Shown here: piece after piece, positions 25,842 through 34,582 of the stretch
How the letters are laid out: each line of letters starts with the position of its first letter
Position numbering within the stretch: the first letter of the stretch is position 1
Program-made: the position numbers and the translations under genes
The notes under the pieces: generated by a model
Databases searched by the model: none
What the model saw: only the letters and a program-made list of their open reading frames with translations
What the model was told of the DNA's origin: nothing
Assembly: GCF_014762685.1 (NCBI RefSeq)
Contig: NZ_JABURM010000008.1
Span: 1 to 64,000, forward strand
Direction of reading: 5' to 3'
DNA: 64,000 bases
Source of the DNA: Gracilimonas sp.
GTDB taxonomy: Bacteria > Bacteroidota > Rhodothermia > Balneolales > Balneolaceae

Positions 25842-26861
25842 ATTCACTTAAAAAATCATATAGCTATAGAAGACGAAAAAACACTCATAGAAAAAGTCAT
25901 AGAATTAGAGGGAGCTGATCCGGTTGCTCTTTTCGGCCTCCATGATCATAACATCATTACTTTGGATAAAGCATTTCCTCACACCAAATTCAACGCCCGT
26001 GGAAATCGTATAAAAATAGCCGGGCCTGAAAACGAGGTTGAGACAGCTACCAATGTAATTAAGGGAATGCTGGAATTGCTGGATCGAAAAAGCAAAGTGG
26101 CCGAAGGCGATATAAATACCCTCGTTAATTTGACATCAGGAGAAAGTACGGCTGCCAAGCCCCAAATTCGCACTTTAGAGGAAACCGGGGATACGATTAT
26201 CCATACCCATAACGGGGAAGCCATAACGGCTAAAAAACCGGGACAACGACGTATCGTTAAATCCTCTTCAGAAAATGACATTGTATTTGCCATAGGTCCG
26301 GCCGGTACCGGGAAAACGTATACCTCGGTTGCCTTAGCTGTTCAGGCTCTGAAAAATCGTAAGGTCCGAAAAATTATTCTGGCTCGGCCTGCAGTCGAAG
26401 CCGGTGAAAATCTTGGATTTCTGCCCGGCGACTTAAAGGAGAAAATTGACCCTTATCTCCGGCCGCTTTATGACGCGCTTGAGGATATGATTGACCGGGA
26501 TCGGCTGGAACTGCATCTTGCTAAAAATATTATTGAAATCGCCCCTTTAGCTTATATGCGCGGGCGAACGCTGAATAATGCTTTTGTAATCCTGGATGAA
26601 GCTCAGAACGCCACTAATACCCAAATGAAGATGTTCCTGACCCGAATTGGGTTCAACAGCAGGGCTATCATAACCGGAGATATTACTCAAACCGACCTGC
26701 CCCACCGGCAACAATCCGGATTGATTTCCATTCAGAAAATCCTGCAGGATATTGACGGTATCGATTTTGTTTATCTGGGAGAGGAAGACGTTGTACGACA
26801 TAAGCTGGTACGGGATATTATTAATGCCTACGAGAAATTTGAAGAGAAAGGGAAAAAGTAG
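25842..26861 (+). CDS. phoH: PhoH-family ATPase with no canonical start for its conserved N-terminus
   Basis: PhoH-like P-loop protein, a probable RNA helicase or nuclease-linked ATPase. Walker A GPAGTGKTYTS and Walker B FVILDEAQNA are present, with RPAVEAGENLGFLPGD between them. The first standard start is TTG at 25962 (299 aa), yet reading upstream in frame gives ELEGADPVALFGLHDHN, which is typical of PhoH N-termini. Between the in-frame stop at 25818-25820 and 25962 there is no ATG, GTG or TTG. Candidate non-standard starts are ATT at 25842 and ATA at 25860 or 25866. I give 25842 as an outer limit. Either a rare start codon or a sequence error explains it. Confidence 0.85.
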   Translation: MHLKNHIAIEDEKTLIEKVIELEGADPVALFGLHDHNIITLDKAFPHTKFNARGNRIKIAGPENEVETATNVIKGMLELLDRKSKVAEGDINTLVNLTSGESTAAKPQIRTLEETGDTIIHTHNGEAITAKKPGQRRIVKSSSENDIVFAIGPAGTGKTYTSVALAVQALKNRKVRKIILARPAVEAGENLGFLPGDLKEKIDPYLRPLYDALEDMIDRDRLELHLAKNIIEIAPLAYMRGRTLNNAFVILDEAQNATNTQMKMFLTRIGFNSRAIITGDITQTDLPHRQQSGLISIQKILQDIDGIDFVYLGEEDVVRHKLVRDIINAYEKFEEKGKK

Positions 26862-26941
26862 CCGTCAGCATTCAGCGCTCAGCTTTCAGTTTTTTACGAG
26901 GAATAAAAAAACTGAAAGCTGAAGTCTGATAGCTGATGGCT
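26860..26941. repeat. Long inverted repeat after phoH
   Basis: Arms AGCCGTCAGC...AGCTTTCAGTTTTTT and AAAAAAACTGAAAGCT...GCTGATGGCT form an imperfect hairpin of about 80 nt, overlapping the phoH stop codon. A/T runs at the tip make it look less like a simple terminator and more like one of the palindromic repeats dispersed through this genome. Confidence 0.7.
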
Positions 26942-27011
26942 TAAAACCTTATTCGCTTCAAAAATCATTTCAATTACGTCTCATTTTTTAAACTCTTTCT
27001 ATTAATCAAAC

Positions 27012-27812
27012 ATGAACACCTACGCCTCAGTACTTTATGAAGGAACCTTTTCCGTTGGACTGGATAAAAAATTTGTTCGCATAAACCGGGAAGATCCTCC
27101 TGCAAAAGGAGCTTTGAAATTATCCTTGAATCCGGTCCTTATTCATACCCCTGAACGCAATTATCTATTTGATTGCGGGATTGGAGAATTTGGGGAAGAT
27201 ACAGGACCTGATGTCATTCGGGAAAACCTGGATGCCCACGGCCTCACCGAATTTGATATCACTGATATATTTCTTAGCCATCTTCATTACGACCACATTG
27301 GCGGACTTGCCCATCGAGAAAATGGATATTGGGAACTCACTTTCCCGGAAGCTAAAATCTGGGTTTCCAAAAAGGGATGGGAAAAAGTTATGGCTCAAGA
27401 TGAATATTATGATGCCGAAAAAACCGAGTTCATCTCTTTTTTAGATGCTAAAGCCGACCTGCATTTTCTCGGAGAAGAGGAACAACCTTATCCTGACATA
27501 AAAGTTCGTAAAATCGGAGGGCATACTGAATTTCACCAGGTTCTGTTATTTGACGACGGTAAGCAAAAATACCTGCAAGCCGGAGATGTAATTGGCACCA
27601 AAGGAGCCATCAACCGAAAGTATGCCGCTAAGTATGACTTTGAGCCCAAAGTAAGCCAACAGCGCCGGGAAGAACTTGCAAAAATGGCCTTTGAAGAAGG
27701 TTATACAATTTTATCTTATCATGAAGACCTTAACCCTTTATTTAAACTCACGGGGTATGAAGAAAAAACCGGATATAGCACTGAAAACGTAGATTCATAT
27801 GTCCCTGCCTGA
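27012..27812 (+). CDS. Metallo-beta-lactamase fold hydrolase
   Basis: MBL-fold hydrolase, 266 aa, with the dinuclear zinc motif His90-x-His92-x-Asp94-His95 in SHLHYDHIGG, a later His in GGHTEFHQ and an Asp in QAGDVIG, plus a His in LSYHEDL. No signal peptide, so cytoplasmic. The length and arrangement resemble the quorum-quenching lactonase and MBL-hydrolase groups, but the substrate cannot be inferred. The last 14 nt overlap the start of the purine nucleoside phosphorylase gene, so the two are translationally linked and could form a small salvage or detoxification pair. Confidence 0.88.
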   Translation: MNTYASVLYEGTFSVGLDKKFVRINREDPPAKGALKLSLNPVLIHTPERNYLFDCGIGEFGEDTGPDVIRENLDAHGLTEFDITDIFLSHLHYDHIGGLAHRENGYWELTFPEAKIWVSKKGWEKVMAQDEYYDAEKTEFISFLDAKADLHFLGEEEQPYPDIKVRKIGGHTEFHQVLLFDDGKQKYLQAGDVIGTKGAINRKYAAKYDFEPKVSQQRREELAKMAFEEGYTILSYHEDLNPLFKLTGYEEKTGYSTENVDSYVPA

Positions 27813-28590
27813 TTACATCACCGACATAAAAGATTTTTTAACCGATCACGGTTTTCCTGAACAAATGGAAGCAGCGGTTATCTTAGGATCCGGCTTGGGA
27901 AGCTTCGGTGATAAAATTGAAAACTCAGATTCCATTCCGTATGCTGATATTCCTTCTTTTCCTCAATCTACGGTAGAAGGCCACTCAGGGTCACTTATTT
28001 ACGGTGAAATTGCCGGGAAACCCATACTCGCTTTCTCGGGGCGATTCCATCATTATGAGGGACATGATTTTGCAAAAACTGTGCTTCCCGTTCAGCTTGC
28101 CAGAGCTTTTAACGTGGAGAAGCTAATCATTTCCAATGCCGCCGGTGGCATTAATTTCCGTTACCGGGTGGGAGATTTGATGATCATTGACAGTATCATT
28201 AAGCAATATGTGATGATTTCCGAGCCGGCTCAACATACCTGGGATTCCAGTTTTGAAGAGTACGCCCGGGAAGTCAAACAAATAGCCCGTAATTTAAGCA
28301 TAGAGACACACCTGGGAACCTATCTGTATGTGAAAGGCCCACATTATGAAAGCAAGGCCGAAATTCGTGCATTCCGAAGAATGGGCGGTGATGCCGTTGG
28401 AATGAGCACCGCACCCGAACTTATCGAGGCTGCAAAACTCGGTGTTAAAACCGCTGCTATCTCGCTTATCACCAATGCCGCGGCCGGAGTTACCGGTGCT
28501 AAATTAGACCATGCAGAAGTGAAGGAGGCCGCCGATCAGAAAAAAGAAGTTTTTGCGAAGCTGGTTGAGGGACTTATCAAAGATTTTTGA
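27799..28590 (+). CDS. Purine nucleoside phosphorylase
   Basis: Trimeric (mammalian-type) PNP cleaving inosine/guanosine and deoxy forms with phosphate to free base and (deoxy)ribose 1-phosphate, in purine salvage. Over 263 residues the family motifs appear: VILGSGLGSFGDKI for phosphate, GHSGSLIYGEI, FSGRFHHYEG, ISNAAGGIN and the base-recognition segment GMSTAPELIEA with LITNAAAGV. The start overlaps the MBL gene by 14 nt in another frame. It converges with the carboxylase gene and shares the palindromic terminator at 28604. Confidence 0.94.
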   Translation: MSLPDYITDIKDFLTDHGFPEQMEAAVILGSGLGSFGDKIENSDSIPYADIPSFPQSTVEGHSGSLIYGEIAGKPILAFSGRFHHYEGHDFAKTVLPVQLARAFNVEKLIISNAAGGINFRYRVGDLMIIDSIIKQYVMISEPAQHTWDSSFEEYAREVKQIARNLSIETHLGTYLYVKGPHYESKAEIRAFRRMGGDAVGMSTAPELIEAAKLGVKTAAISLITNAAAGVTGAKLDHAEVKEAADQKKEVFAKLVEGLIKDF

Positions 28591-28603
28591 AGTATATACA
28601 AAA

Positions 28604-28626
28604 AAGGGCGTATGCGATACGCCCTT
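28604..28626. terminator. Palindromic terminator between convergent genes
   Basis: Perfect 10-bp stem AAGGGCGTAT / ATACGCCCTT with a GCG loop sits between the PNP stop (28590) and the carboxylase stop (28642). A-rich bases flank the left arm and a short T-containing stretch the right, so it probably serves both strands. Confidence 0.7.
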
Positions 28627-28641
28627 ACTTTCAACTCTCAA

Positions 28642-30192
28642 TCAGAGCGGCAGGTTGTCGTGCTTTTTCTTCGGTACGGCATCTACTTTATTTTGTAAAA
28701 CTTCCATCTGTTTGATTAGTTTCTCGCGGGTTTCGGATGGCAGGATCACATCATCGATGAATCCGCGTCCGGCTGCAAGATATGGATGCGCAAAGTTTTC
28801 GCTGTACTCATCTTCCAGCTCTTTTTGCTTGGCTTCGGGGTCGTCAGCTTTAGCAATTTCTTTGCGGAAAATAATTTCTACTGCTCCTTTGGTTCCCATT
28901 ACGGCAATCTCTGCTGTTGGCCAGGCCACGTTATAGTCAGCACGGATGTGTTTGGAGTTCATTACGTCGTAGGCTCCTCCGTAGGCTTTCCGTGTGATAA
29001 CCGTCATCTTAGGGACGGTAGCTTCGCAAAAAGCATACAGCAGCTTCGCTCCGTGTTTAATGATACCGTTCCATTCCTGATCGGTACCGGGCAAAAATCC
29101 GGGTACGTCTTCAAAAACAACCAGTGGAATATTAAATGCATCACAAAAACGTACAAAGCGCGCACCTTTCAGGGAAGCATCAATATCCAATACGCCCGCC
29201 AGTGACAGAGGCTGATTGGCTACCACGCCCACGCTTCTTCCGCCCAGCCTGGCAAAGCCCACTACGATGTTATCCGCATAGTCTTTGTGTACTTCGTAGA
29301 ACGAGTCTTTATCCATAACTCCCCCAATCACATCATGGATATCATAGGGTTTGTTCGGATTTAAAGGCACCAAATCCTCAAGTGCTTTAGCCTTGGCTGA
29401 ATCCGGTTCTTTGGATTCCACCATCGGTACTTTTTCCTCGCAATTTTGGGGAACGTACTTCATCAATTCACGAATGTCATTCAGGCAAACCGCGTCATTG
29501 GCACTTGAAAAATGAGAGACACCCGATTTTGTGCTGTGTGTTGAAGCGCCCCCTAATTCTTCGGAAGTCACTTCTTCATGCGTAACGGTCTTCACCACAT
29601 TCGGGCCGGTTACAAACATGTAGCTGGTATTTTCAACCATAAAAATAAAATCGGTAAGGGCAGGACTGTAAACAGCTCCGCCGGCACAGGGCCCCATCAC
29701 CGCTGAAATTTGAGGAACAACCCCGGAAGCCATGCTGTTTCTCCAAAAAACTTCTGCATAGCCCCCCAGGGAAGACACGCCTTCCTGAATACGAGCTCCG
29801 CCGGAATCATTTAGCCCAATAATGGGTACACCGTTTTTAAGTGCTAAATCCATCACCTTGCAGATTTTCTCCGCATGTGTTTCAGAAAGGGAACCGCCAA
29901 ACACTGTAAAATCCTGGCTGAAGACATAAACAGGCCGGCCGTGGATTTTACCCATCCCGGTCACAACCCCATCTCCTAAAAATTGCTGTTTATCCAAGCC
30001 AAAAGCCGTACTGCGATGTGTTACAAACTTATCAATTTCCTCAAAAGAATCTTTGTCCAACAACAGGTCGATGCGTTCTCGCGCGGTTAATTTGCCCTTT
30101 TCGTGTTGTTTTTCAATTCGGGCTTTTCCCCCGCCTTTAAGTGCTTCTTCTCTTAATTTTTGGAGTCGTTCTACTTTTGGATTGGATGCCAT
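28642..30192 (-). CDS. Acyl-CoA carboxylase carboxyltransferase (beta) subunit
   Basis: Carboxyltransferase subunit moving the carboxyl group from biotin to propionyl-CoA, acetyl-CoA or methylcrotonyl-CoA. The 516 residues carry the two crotonase-like halves: [16 protein letters not shown] with [13 protein letters not shown] in the first, and [27 protein letters not shown] with [15 protein letters not shown] in the second. Length and motifs fit the propionyl-CoA carboxylase beta type best. No biotin carboxylase or biotin carrier gene is next to it. The gene before it on this strand (551-aa unknown) ends 14 nt upstream, so the two are likely one transcript. Confidence 0.93.
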   Translation of the reverse strand: MASNPKVERLQKLREEALKGGGKARIEKQHEKGKLTARERIDLLLDKDSFEEIDKFVTHRSTAFGLDKQQFLGDGVVTGMGKIHGRPVYVFSQDFTVFGGSLSETHAEKICKVMDLALKNGVPIIGLNDSGGARIQEGVSSLGGYAEVFWRNSMASGVVPQISAVMGPCAGGAVYSPALTDFIFMVENTSYMFVTGPNVVKTVTHEEVTSEELGGASTHSTKSGVSHFSSANDAVCLNDIRELMKYVPQNCEEKVPMVESKEPDSAKAKALEDLVPLNPNKPYDIHDVIGGVMDKDSFYEVHKDYADNIVVGFARLGGRSVGVVANQPLSLAGVLDIDASLKGARFVRFCDAFNIPLVVFEDVPGFLPGTDQEWNGIIKHGAKLLYAFCEATVPKMTVITRKAYGGAYDVMNSKHIRADYNVAWPTAEIAVMGTKGAVEIIFRKEIAKADDPEAKQKELEDEYSENFAHPYLAAGRGFIDDVILPSETREKLIKQMEVLQNKVDAVPKKKHDNLPL

Positions 30193-30206
30193 GAAATAAT
30201 TTTTAT

Positions 30207-31862
30207 TTAGGATTTAAATTCATCAAAATAAGACTGCAGTTTATCAGTAAAGTCAACTGCAACTTCAGAAAACATATCTACTTTATTCGGTGAAAATACG
30301 TTCTTTTCAAGATAATCGGATGCCTCATCCCAGTTCTCCAATTCCTGAATTTCCTCAAGAGCCTGCTCGTATTTCTTTTTCTTTCCCTTAAAAATGTTTT
30401 TCACAAACACTTTTTCCTTTCCGAGCATGAAGCTCTTCAGCTCCGGGCCCTCCCCTTTTTCCGACTCCGGATCTGCTTCATCCACTAACGTATCATCATC
30501 ACTTAATTCCTCTTTATCCGAAGCTTTTTTTCCCCCCTTTCCCATGAGTACATCCATTTGATCCGGTCTCAGAAATTGCTGCCACATGGGTTCTTCCTCT
30601 CCTTCCCCGGAATCATCCGCAATCATACTTTCATCGGCAGCTTCATCCATCATGGTATTCAAATCATCAACTGCTTCTTCCGGCTCCTTTTTTTTGGGTG
30701 AAGCTTTTTTAGATCCTGATGATTTTGTCTTTTTTGAAGGCTTTTTCTCTTCTTTTTCTTCCTGCTCCTCTTTCGACAGATTCTGGAAAGAATGAGCTGC
30801 CTGATCGAGAACCGTCACCAGGTTTTTTCGAAACTTCTTTATCTCATCGGTTTGCTCTCCGGCTTTCAGTGATTTGGAAATCTCTTCAGCATCGGGAGCT
30901 TCCTCAAACTCCTCAAAAATGGTCTTATCTTTTTGCTCCGATTTAAAAAGTGCATTAAACGACTCTTCATCTGTCATCTGAGGGTCATTCTCATTATAAT
31001 CTCCAAAAAAGCTGTCCAACAGCCTTTGTTCTTTTTCATCAATCTGTTCTACTTCCTCTTCATCAGGATGATCAAATCGGTTCTTTTGAGCAATTAACTC
31101 TTCCCGGAATTGATCCCGGAATTTTTCCTGCAGTTTTATATCCAGTAAATCCGGATACGATAAGATTTCGATGAAGCGTTCTTTAGTGATTTGCTCATCC
31201 AATTCATTAAAAGCTTTAGCCGTCAGGTACAGGCCTTTATCTTCAAAGAAAAGTTGAATGAGTTTTGCATCAATTTTTCCGCCAAACAAGGTGAAAAGCA
31301 ATTCCAGCACCTTGGCCCAATCTTTGGCTGTGTAGGATGCCACTAAGTTTGCATCCAGATTGTGAATTAACAGCTTACATCGCTTTTTCTCTAATGTTTT
31401 CAGCTTCCGTTTTTGCATGTAAAGCGGGATAGCACGCCCAAAATGTTTGTAAACAGTAAGTTTTTCAGTTCTTTGAACCAGTTCCTCATACCCCAGCTCA
31501 TCCTTCCCTTTATAAATATATTCAGCCATGTGCTGACGGGGTTCCAGATATACTTTAATAATATCCGTGACCACCTGTCCGGCTACTTCATAAAACTTGT
31601 CTTTAGGGATTCTCGAATTCGCAAATAATGCTTGCTGAAAATCTTTCCAGGCATCCTCAACTAAAGGCTGATCAATATTTGCCCATTCCGTTTCTTCAAG
31701 TACAAACTCTTTTTTAAGCTTTTCGTTTACTTCTATTCGAATTCTCTCTACGATAAACGATGGGAAGCCGGCTGTAAGAAAGTCCTTTAAAACATAATAG
31801 GGCTTATCGGATTTAACCGCGCCTACCAGTTTATCAATAATATTTTCTACCGATTGATGCAT
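30207..31862 (-). CDS. Large acidic/lysine-rich protein of unknown function
   Basis: I do not recognise this 551-residue protein. The first half (about 1-270) is helical and folded-looking, with segments such as [24 protein letters not shown] and [24 protein letters not shown]. The middle (about 270-490) is a low-complexity run of Glu/Asp/Lys with [18 protein letters not shown] and long acidic patches. The end (about 490-551) looks helical again. No signal peptide or membrane span, so cytoplasmic. It precedes the acyl-CoA carboxylase gene by 14 nt, but nothing in it suggests a carboxylase function. Confidence 0.75.
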   Translation of the reverse strand: MHQSVENIIDKLVGAVKSDKPYYVLKDFLTAGFPSFIVERIRIEVNEKLKKEFVLEETEWANIDQPLVEDAWKDFQQALFANSRIPKDKFYEVAGQVVTDIIKVYLEPRQHMAEYIYKGKDELGYEELVQRTEKLTVYKHFGRAIPLYMQKRKLKTLEKKRCKLLIHNLDANLVASYTAKDWAKVLELLFTLFGGKIDAKLIQLFFEDKGLYLTAKAFNELDEQITKERFIEILSYPDLLDIKLQEKFRDQFREELIAQKNRFDHPDEEEVEQIDEKEQRLLDSFFGDYNENDPQMTDEESFNALFKSEQKDKTIFEEFEEAPDAEEISKSLKAGEQTDEIKKFRKNLVTVLDQAAHSFQNLSKEEQEEKEEKKPSKKTKSSGSKKASPKKKEPEEAVDDLNTMMDEAADESMIADDSGEGEEEPMWQQFLRPDQMDVLMGKGGKKASDKEELSDDDTLVDEADPESEKGEGPELKSFMLGKEKVFVKNIFKGKKKKYEQALEEIQELENWDEASDYLEKNVFSPNKVDMFSEVAVDFTDKLQSYFDEFKS

Positions 31863-32001
31863 ATCTTAATTTAGAATTTAACTGAAAATAAAGCCTACCG
31901 AGTCGCAATACAATTAAGGATTTAGTAATTCTATTAATGTTTTCAAATTTTATGAATTTTAAATGGATTCTTATTAATCATAAACTTGGTACCTTTAGGG
32001 C

Positions 32002-32616
32002 ATGATTTCACTCCGGGTTAACAATCTTACAAAAAAATTCAACCGCCATACCATTTTTTCCGGGCTCAATTTTGAGCATAAAAATGGAGTGCTCGGGATT
32101 TCAGGAGCAAACGGGAGCGGGAAATCTACCCTGCTTAAATGCCTTGCCCATCTGTTACGATCAACCTCCGGTTCTATTATCTGGGAAAATGATGAACATT
32201 TAATGAACCAAAAACAGGTAAAAGCCCATTTGGGATTCGCAGCCCCCTATATAAATTTATACTCGGAGCTTTCTGTGCTCGAAAACTTGCGTTTCCTGGT
32301 TGAAGCCGGTGGTTTTTCTGCTGATGAACATAAATTACTGGAATTGCTTGAACAAGTTCAAATTCCGCATCTTGCTGATCAGCTCTATGGCAGCCTTTCA
32401 ACCGGACAGCAGCAACGTTCTAAGCTGGCTGCCGCTTTAGTCCGGGACTCACACATTCTTATGCTTGATGAACCGGGTTCTAACCTCGATGAAAAAGGTC
32501 AAGCACTGGTTTCCCAAATTGTGAAAAATGCAACCGAGGCAGGGAAGTTAGTCCTGCTTGCCTCCAATAATCCCGATGAAATTACACTTTGCCATAATGT
32601 CATCAAATTGAGTTGA
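32002..32616 (+). CDS. Stand-alone ABC transporter ATP-binding protein (CcmA-like)
   Basis: ATPase domain of an ABC transporter, 204 aa. Walker A GANGSGKST (about 35-43), a signature variant LSTGQQQR and Walker B HILMLDEPGSNLDE are intact, so it should hydrolyse ATP. The short length and sequence recall CcmA of cytochrome c maturation, but no ccmB/ccmC or other permease gene is adjacent. It must pair with a membrane partner encoded elsewhere, or act as a soluble ATPase. Flanked by the acidic unknown (divergent) and a long inverted repeat. Confidence 0.87.
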   Translation: MISLRVNNLTKKFNRHTIFSGLNFEHKNGVLGISGANGSGKSTLLKCLAHLLRSTSGSIIWENDEHLMNQKQVKAHLGFAAPYINLYSELSVLENLRFLVEAGGFSADEHKLLELLEQVQIPHLADQLYGSLSTGQQQRSKLAAALVRDSHILMLDEPGSNLDEKGQALVSQIVKNATEAGKLVLLASNNPDEITLCHNVIKLS

Positions 32617-32620
32617 TGGA

Positions 32621-32741
32621 GTGAGGAGTGATGAAGTGTGTTTTAATTACTATCTGATTTGATCTATACAATCTTGTTTATCATTAACCATCAAGAAAAA
32701 CTTAGTAAAATAGTATAGCAACCTACTTCATCACTCCTCAC
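32621..32741. repeat. Long-range inverted repeat between ABC ATPase and M29 genes
   Basis: The 17-bp arms GTGAGGAGTGATGAAGT (32621-32637) and ACTTCATCACTCCTCAC (32725-32741) are perfect complements 87 nt apart. The loop is AT-rich with no gene. It could form a cruciform or be the ends of a short repeat element; it begins 4 nt after the ABC ATPase stop codon. Confidence 0.75.
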
Positions 32742-32827
32742 TTTATCACTATGTTACCTATTGATTCAGAATCTTAACTTCTATTCTGATAGTTCATAAT
32801 TCAAAACTTTTAATTCCCAATTTCCCT

Positions 32828-33928
32828 ATGATTTCAGAACACGATCAACAACTGGCAAGTCTCATCCTGGAACACAGCACTGAAGTTCAAAAAGGCCAAA
32901 ATGTGATGGTCCAGCTGATTGGACTCAATGGCATCGATTTACTTCGTGCATTGGTTGAACAAATAAGAGAAAAAGACGCCCACCCCTTTATCAAAATAGA
33001 AGATGCTGAAACTCAGCGAATTTTAGTGGAAAGCGGAAATGAAGAATTCTGGAAAAATCAGGCAAATGTAGATCAGCTTCCCCTCATGAAGCAGATGGAC
33101 GCTTTTATCGGGATCCGAGCCTCGCAAAATATCTACGAAAACTCCCAGGCCGGTAAAGAAGCCAACAAAGCCTATTCTGAGCATTTTTTACATCCGGTAC
33201 ATTTTGAAGAGCGTGTTAATAACACCAATTGGTGCATCATGCGGTACCCTTCTGCAGCTTTTGCCATGAATGCCAAGATGCCGACCCGTGCCTTTACTGA
33301 GTTTTATTACAAAGCTTGTCTGGTAGATTATGGCCGTTTGGAAGAGGCCATGAAGCCCCTTGAAAAAAGATTACGGGCTACTGATGAAATCCACTTAAAA
33401 GGCGAAGGAACGGATATCAAGTTTTCCGTGAAAGGACAAAACTGGGTGCCCTGCTTTGGAAAGCGCAACATTCCTGACGGTGAATTATTTACCTCTCCTG
33501 TATTGGATTCAGTAAACGGTGTAATTTCTTACGCTCCTTCCGTATATCAAGGAAAACCTTTTGAATATGTAAAACTGGAAGTTGAAAAAGGTGTGGTAGT
33601 TGATTTTGATTCATCTAACAACGAAGCTTTGAAAGACATTCTGGATACAGATGAAGGTGCCCGCCGGTTTGGTGAGTTCAGTTTTGGACTTAACCCGGTC
33701 ATCGAAAACCCTATGTATGATATCTTGTTTGATGAGAAAATCTACGGTTCCAATCACCTTACATTAGGCAAGGATTATGAAGTAGCTCCCAATGGAAATT
33801 CAAGTAACATTCACTGGGACTTGGTATGTATTGGTGCAGATGTCTACCTGGACGGGGAACTTGTAAGAGAAGGGCGTAATTTTGTCAGAGATGATTTAAA
33901 AGGGTTGAATCCAAAAGAACTGCTTTAG
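32828..33928 (+). CDS. M29-family aminopeptidase
   Basis: Cytoplasmic metallo-aminopeptidase (AmpS/aminopeptidase T family) releasing N-terminal residues from peptides. The 366 residues keep the likely dinuclear metal ligands: Glu219 in IPDGELFTSP, Glu283 in RRFGEFSFGLNP, His310 in YGSNHLTLG, His329 and Asp331 in NIHWDLV. Size is slightly shorter than the roughly 410-aa family norm. It stands alone, with an inverted repeat before it and the LuxR gene after it. Confidence 0.92.
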   Translation: MISEHDQQLASLILEHSTEVQKGQNVMVQLIGLNGIDLLRALVEQIREKDAHPFIKIEDAETQRILVESGNEEFWKNQANVDQLPLMKQMDAFIGIRASQNIYENSQAGKEANKAYSEHFLHPVHFEERVNNTNWCIMRYPSAAFAMNAKMPTRAFTEFYYKACLVDYGRLEEAMKPLEKRLRATDEIHLKGEGTDIKFSVKGQNWVPCFGKRNIPDGELFTSPVLDSVNGVISYAPSVYQGKPFEYVKLEVEKGVVVDFDSSNNEALKDILDTDEGARRFGEFSFGLNPVIENPMYDILFDEKIYGSNHLTLGKDYEVAPNGNSSNIHWDLVCIGADVYLDGELVREGRNFVRDDLKGLNPKELL

Positions 33929-34053
33929 AACATTTATATGTCCGGTTCTACTTGTGTATCCGGAGTTTTTTGACTGAATGAAATGAGGTTTTTTTAATCC
34001 CCCGATTACCTGCAGGTTCTTATCTTGCAAAAAGAAAAAAAAACAAGAACTAA

Positions 34054-34479
34054 ATGCGTAATTCAATTTGGATTTTTGGCGCTGCACTCGGCCTTGCCGC
34101 CCTGATTCTAAAAGGTATCGAAATTTATTATACCGTCAATCTGTTGCCAACCGGAATCTATATTGGCATTCTTGCGATCTTGATTGCTGGATTAGGGTTT
34201 TGGGTGGGGAAAAAGCTCATTTCAGCTTCATCTCAAAAAGCTGACCAAAGGCCATTCAAAATTAATGAGCAGGCCGCAGAGTCATTAGGCCTAAGTATGC
34301 GGGAACTCGATGTACTTGATCAACTGGGTAAAGGGCATTCCGATCAGGAGATTGCAGACAAGTTGTTCATTTCCGTCAATACGGTAAAAAAACACATTTC
34401 CAGTATCTATAAAAAACTAAATGTGAGCAGAAGAAGTATGGCCGTCAAGAAGGCCCGTTCGCTTAAGCTGATTCAGTAA
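34054..34479 (+). CDS. Membrane-bound LuxR-type DNA-binding regulator
   Basis: A 141-residue protein with two hydrophobic segments (about 6-22 and 33-52, the second ending in FWVGKKL) followed by a LuxR/GerE helix-turn-helix (about 75-140; LSMRELDVLDQLGKGHSDQEIADKLFISVNTVKKHI). There is no receiver or ligand-binding domain. It would be a transcription factor tethered to the inner membrane, with the DNA-binding part in the cytoplasm. Its targets are unknown; no signal-producing gene is adjacent. Probably monocistronic, ended by the palindromic terminator at 34502 that it shares with pckA. Confidence 0.88.
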   Translation: MRNSIWIFGAALGLAALILKGIEIYYTVNLLPTGIYIGILAILIAGLGFWVGKKLISASSQKADQRPFKINEQAAESLGLSMRELDVLDQLGKGHSDQEIADKLFISVNTVKKHISSIYKKLNVSRRSMAVKKARSLKLIQ

Positions 34480-34501
34480 TTTTTACGGATCAAAATAAAA
34501 A

Positions 34502-34528
34502 CCGCCGGTCACACGGGTAAACCGGCGG
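34502..34528. terminator. Bidirectional terminator between the luxR-type gene and pckA
   Basis: Stem CCGCCGGT / ACCGGCGG with an 11-nt loop, preceded by an A-run (AAAATAAAA) and followed by ATTATTTTATTTT. The T-rich tails on both strands suit termination of the converging LuxR-type and pckA genes. Confidence 0.85.
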
Positions 34529-34582
34529 ATTATTTTATTTTCCCAACTTCTCGAACTTTAGTGAACAGCCCGATGCGTTTAT

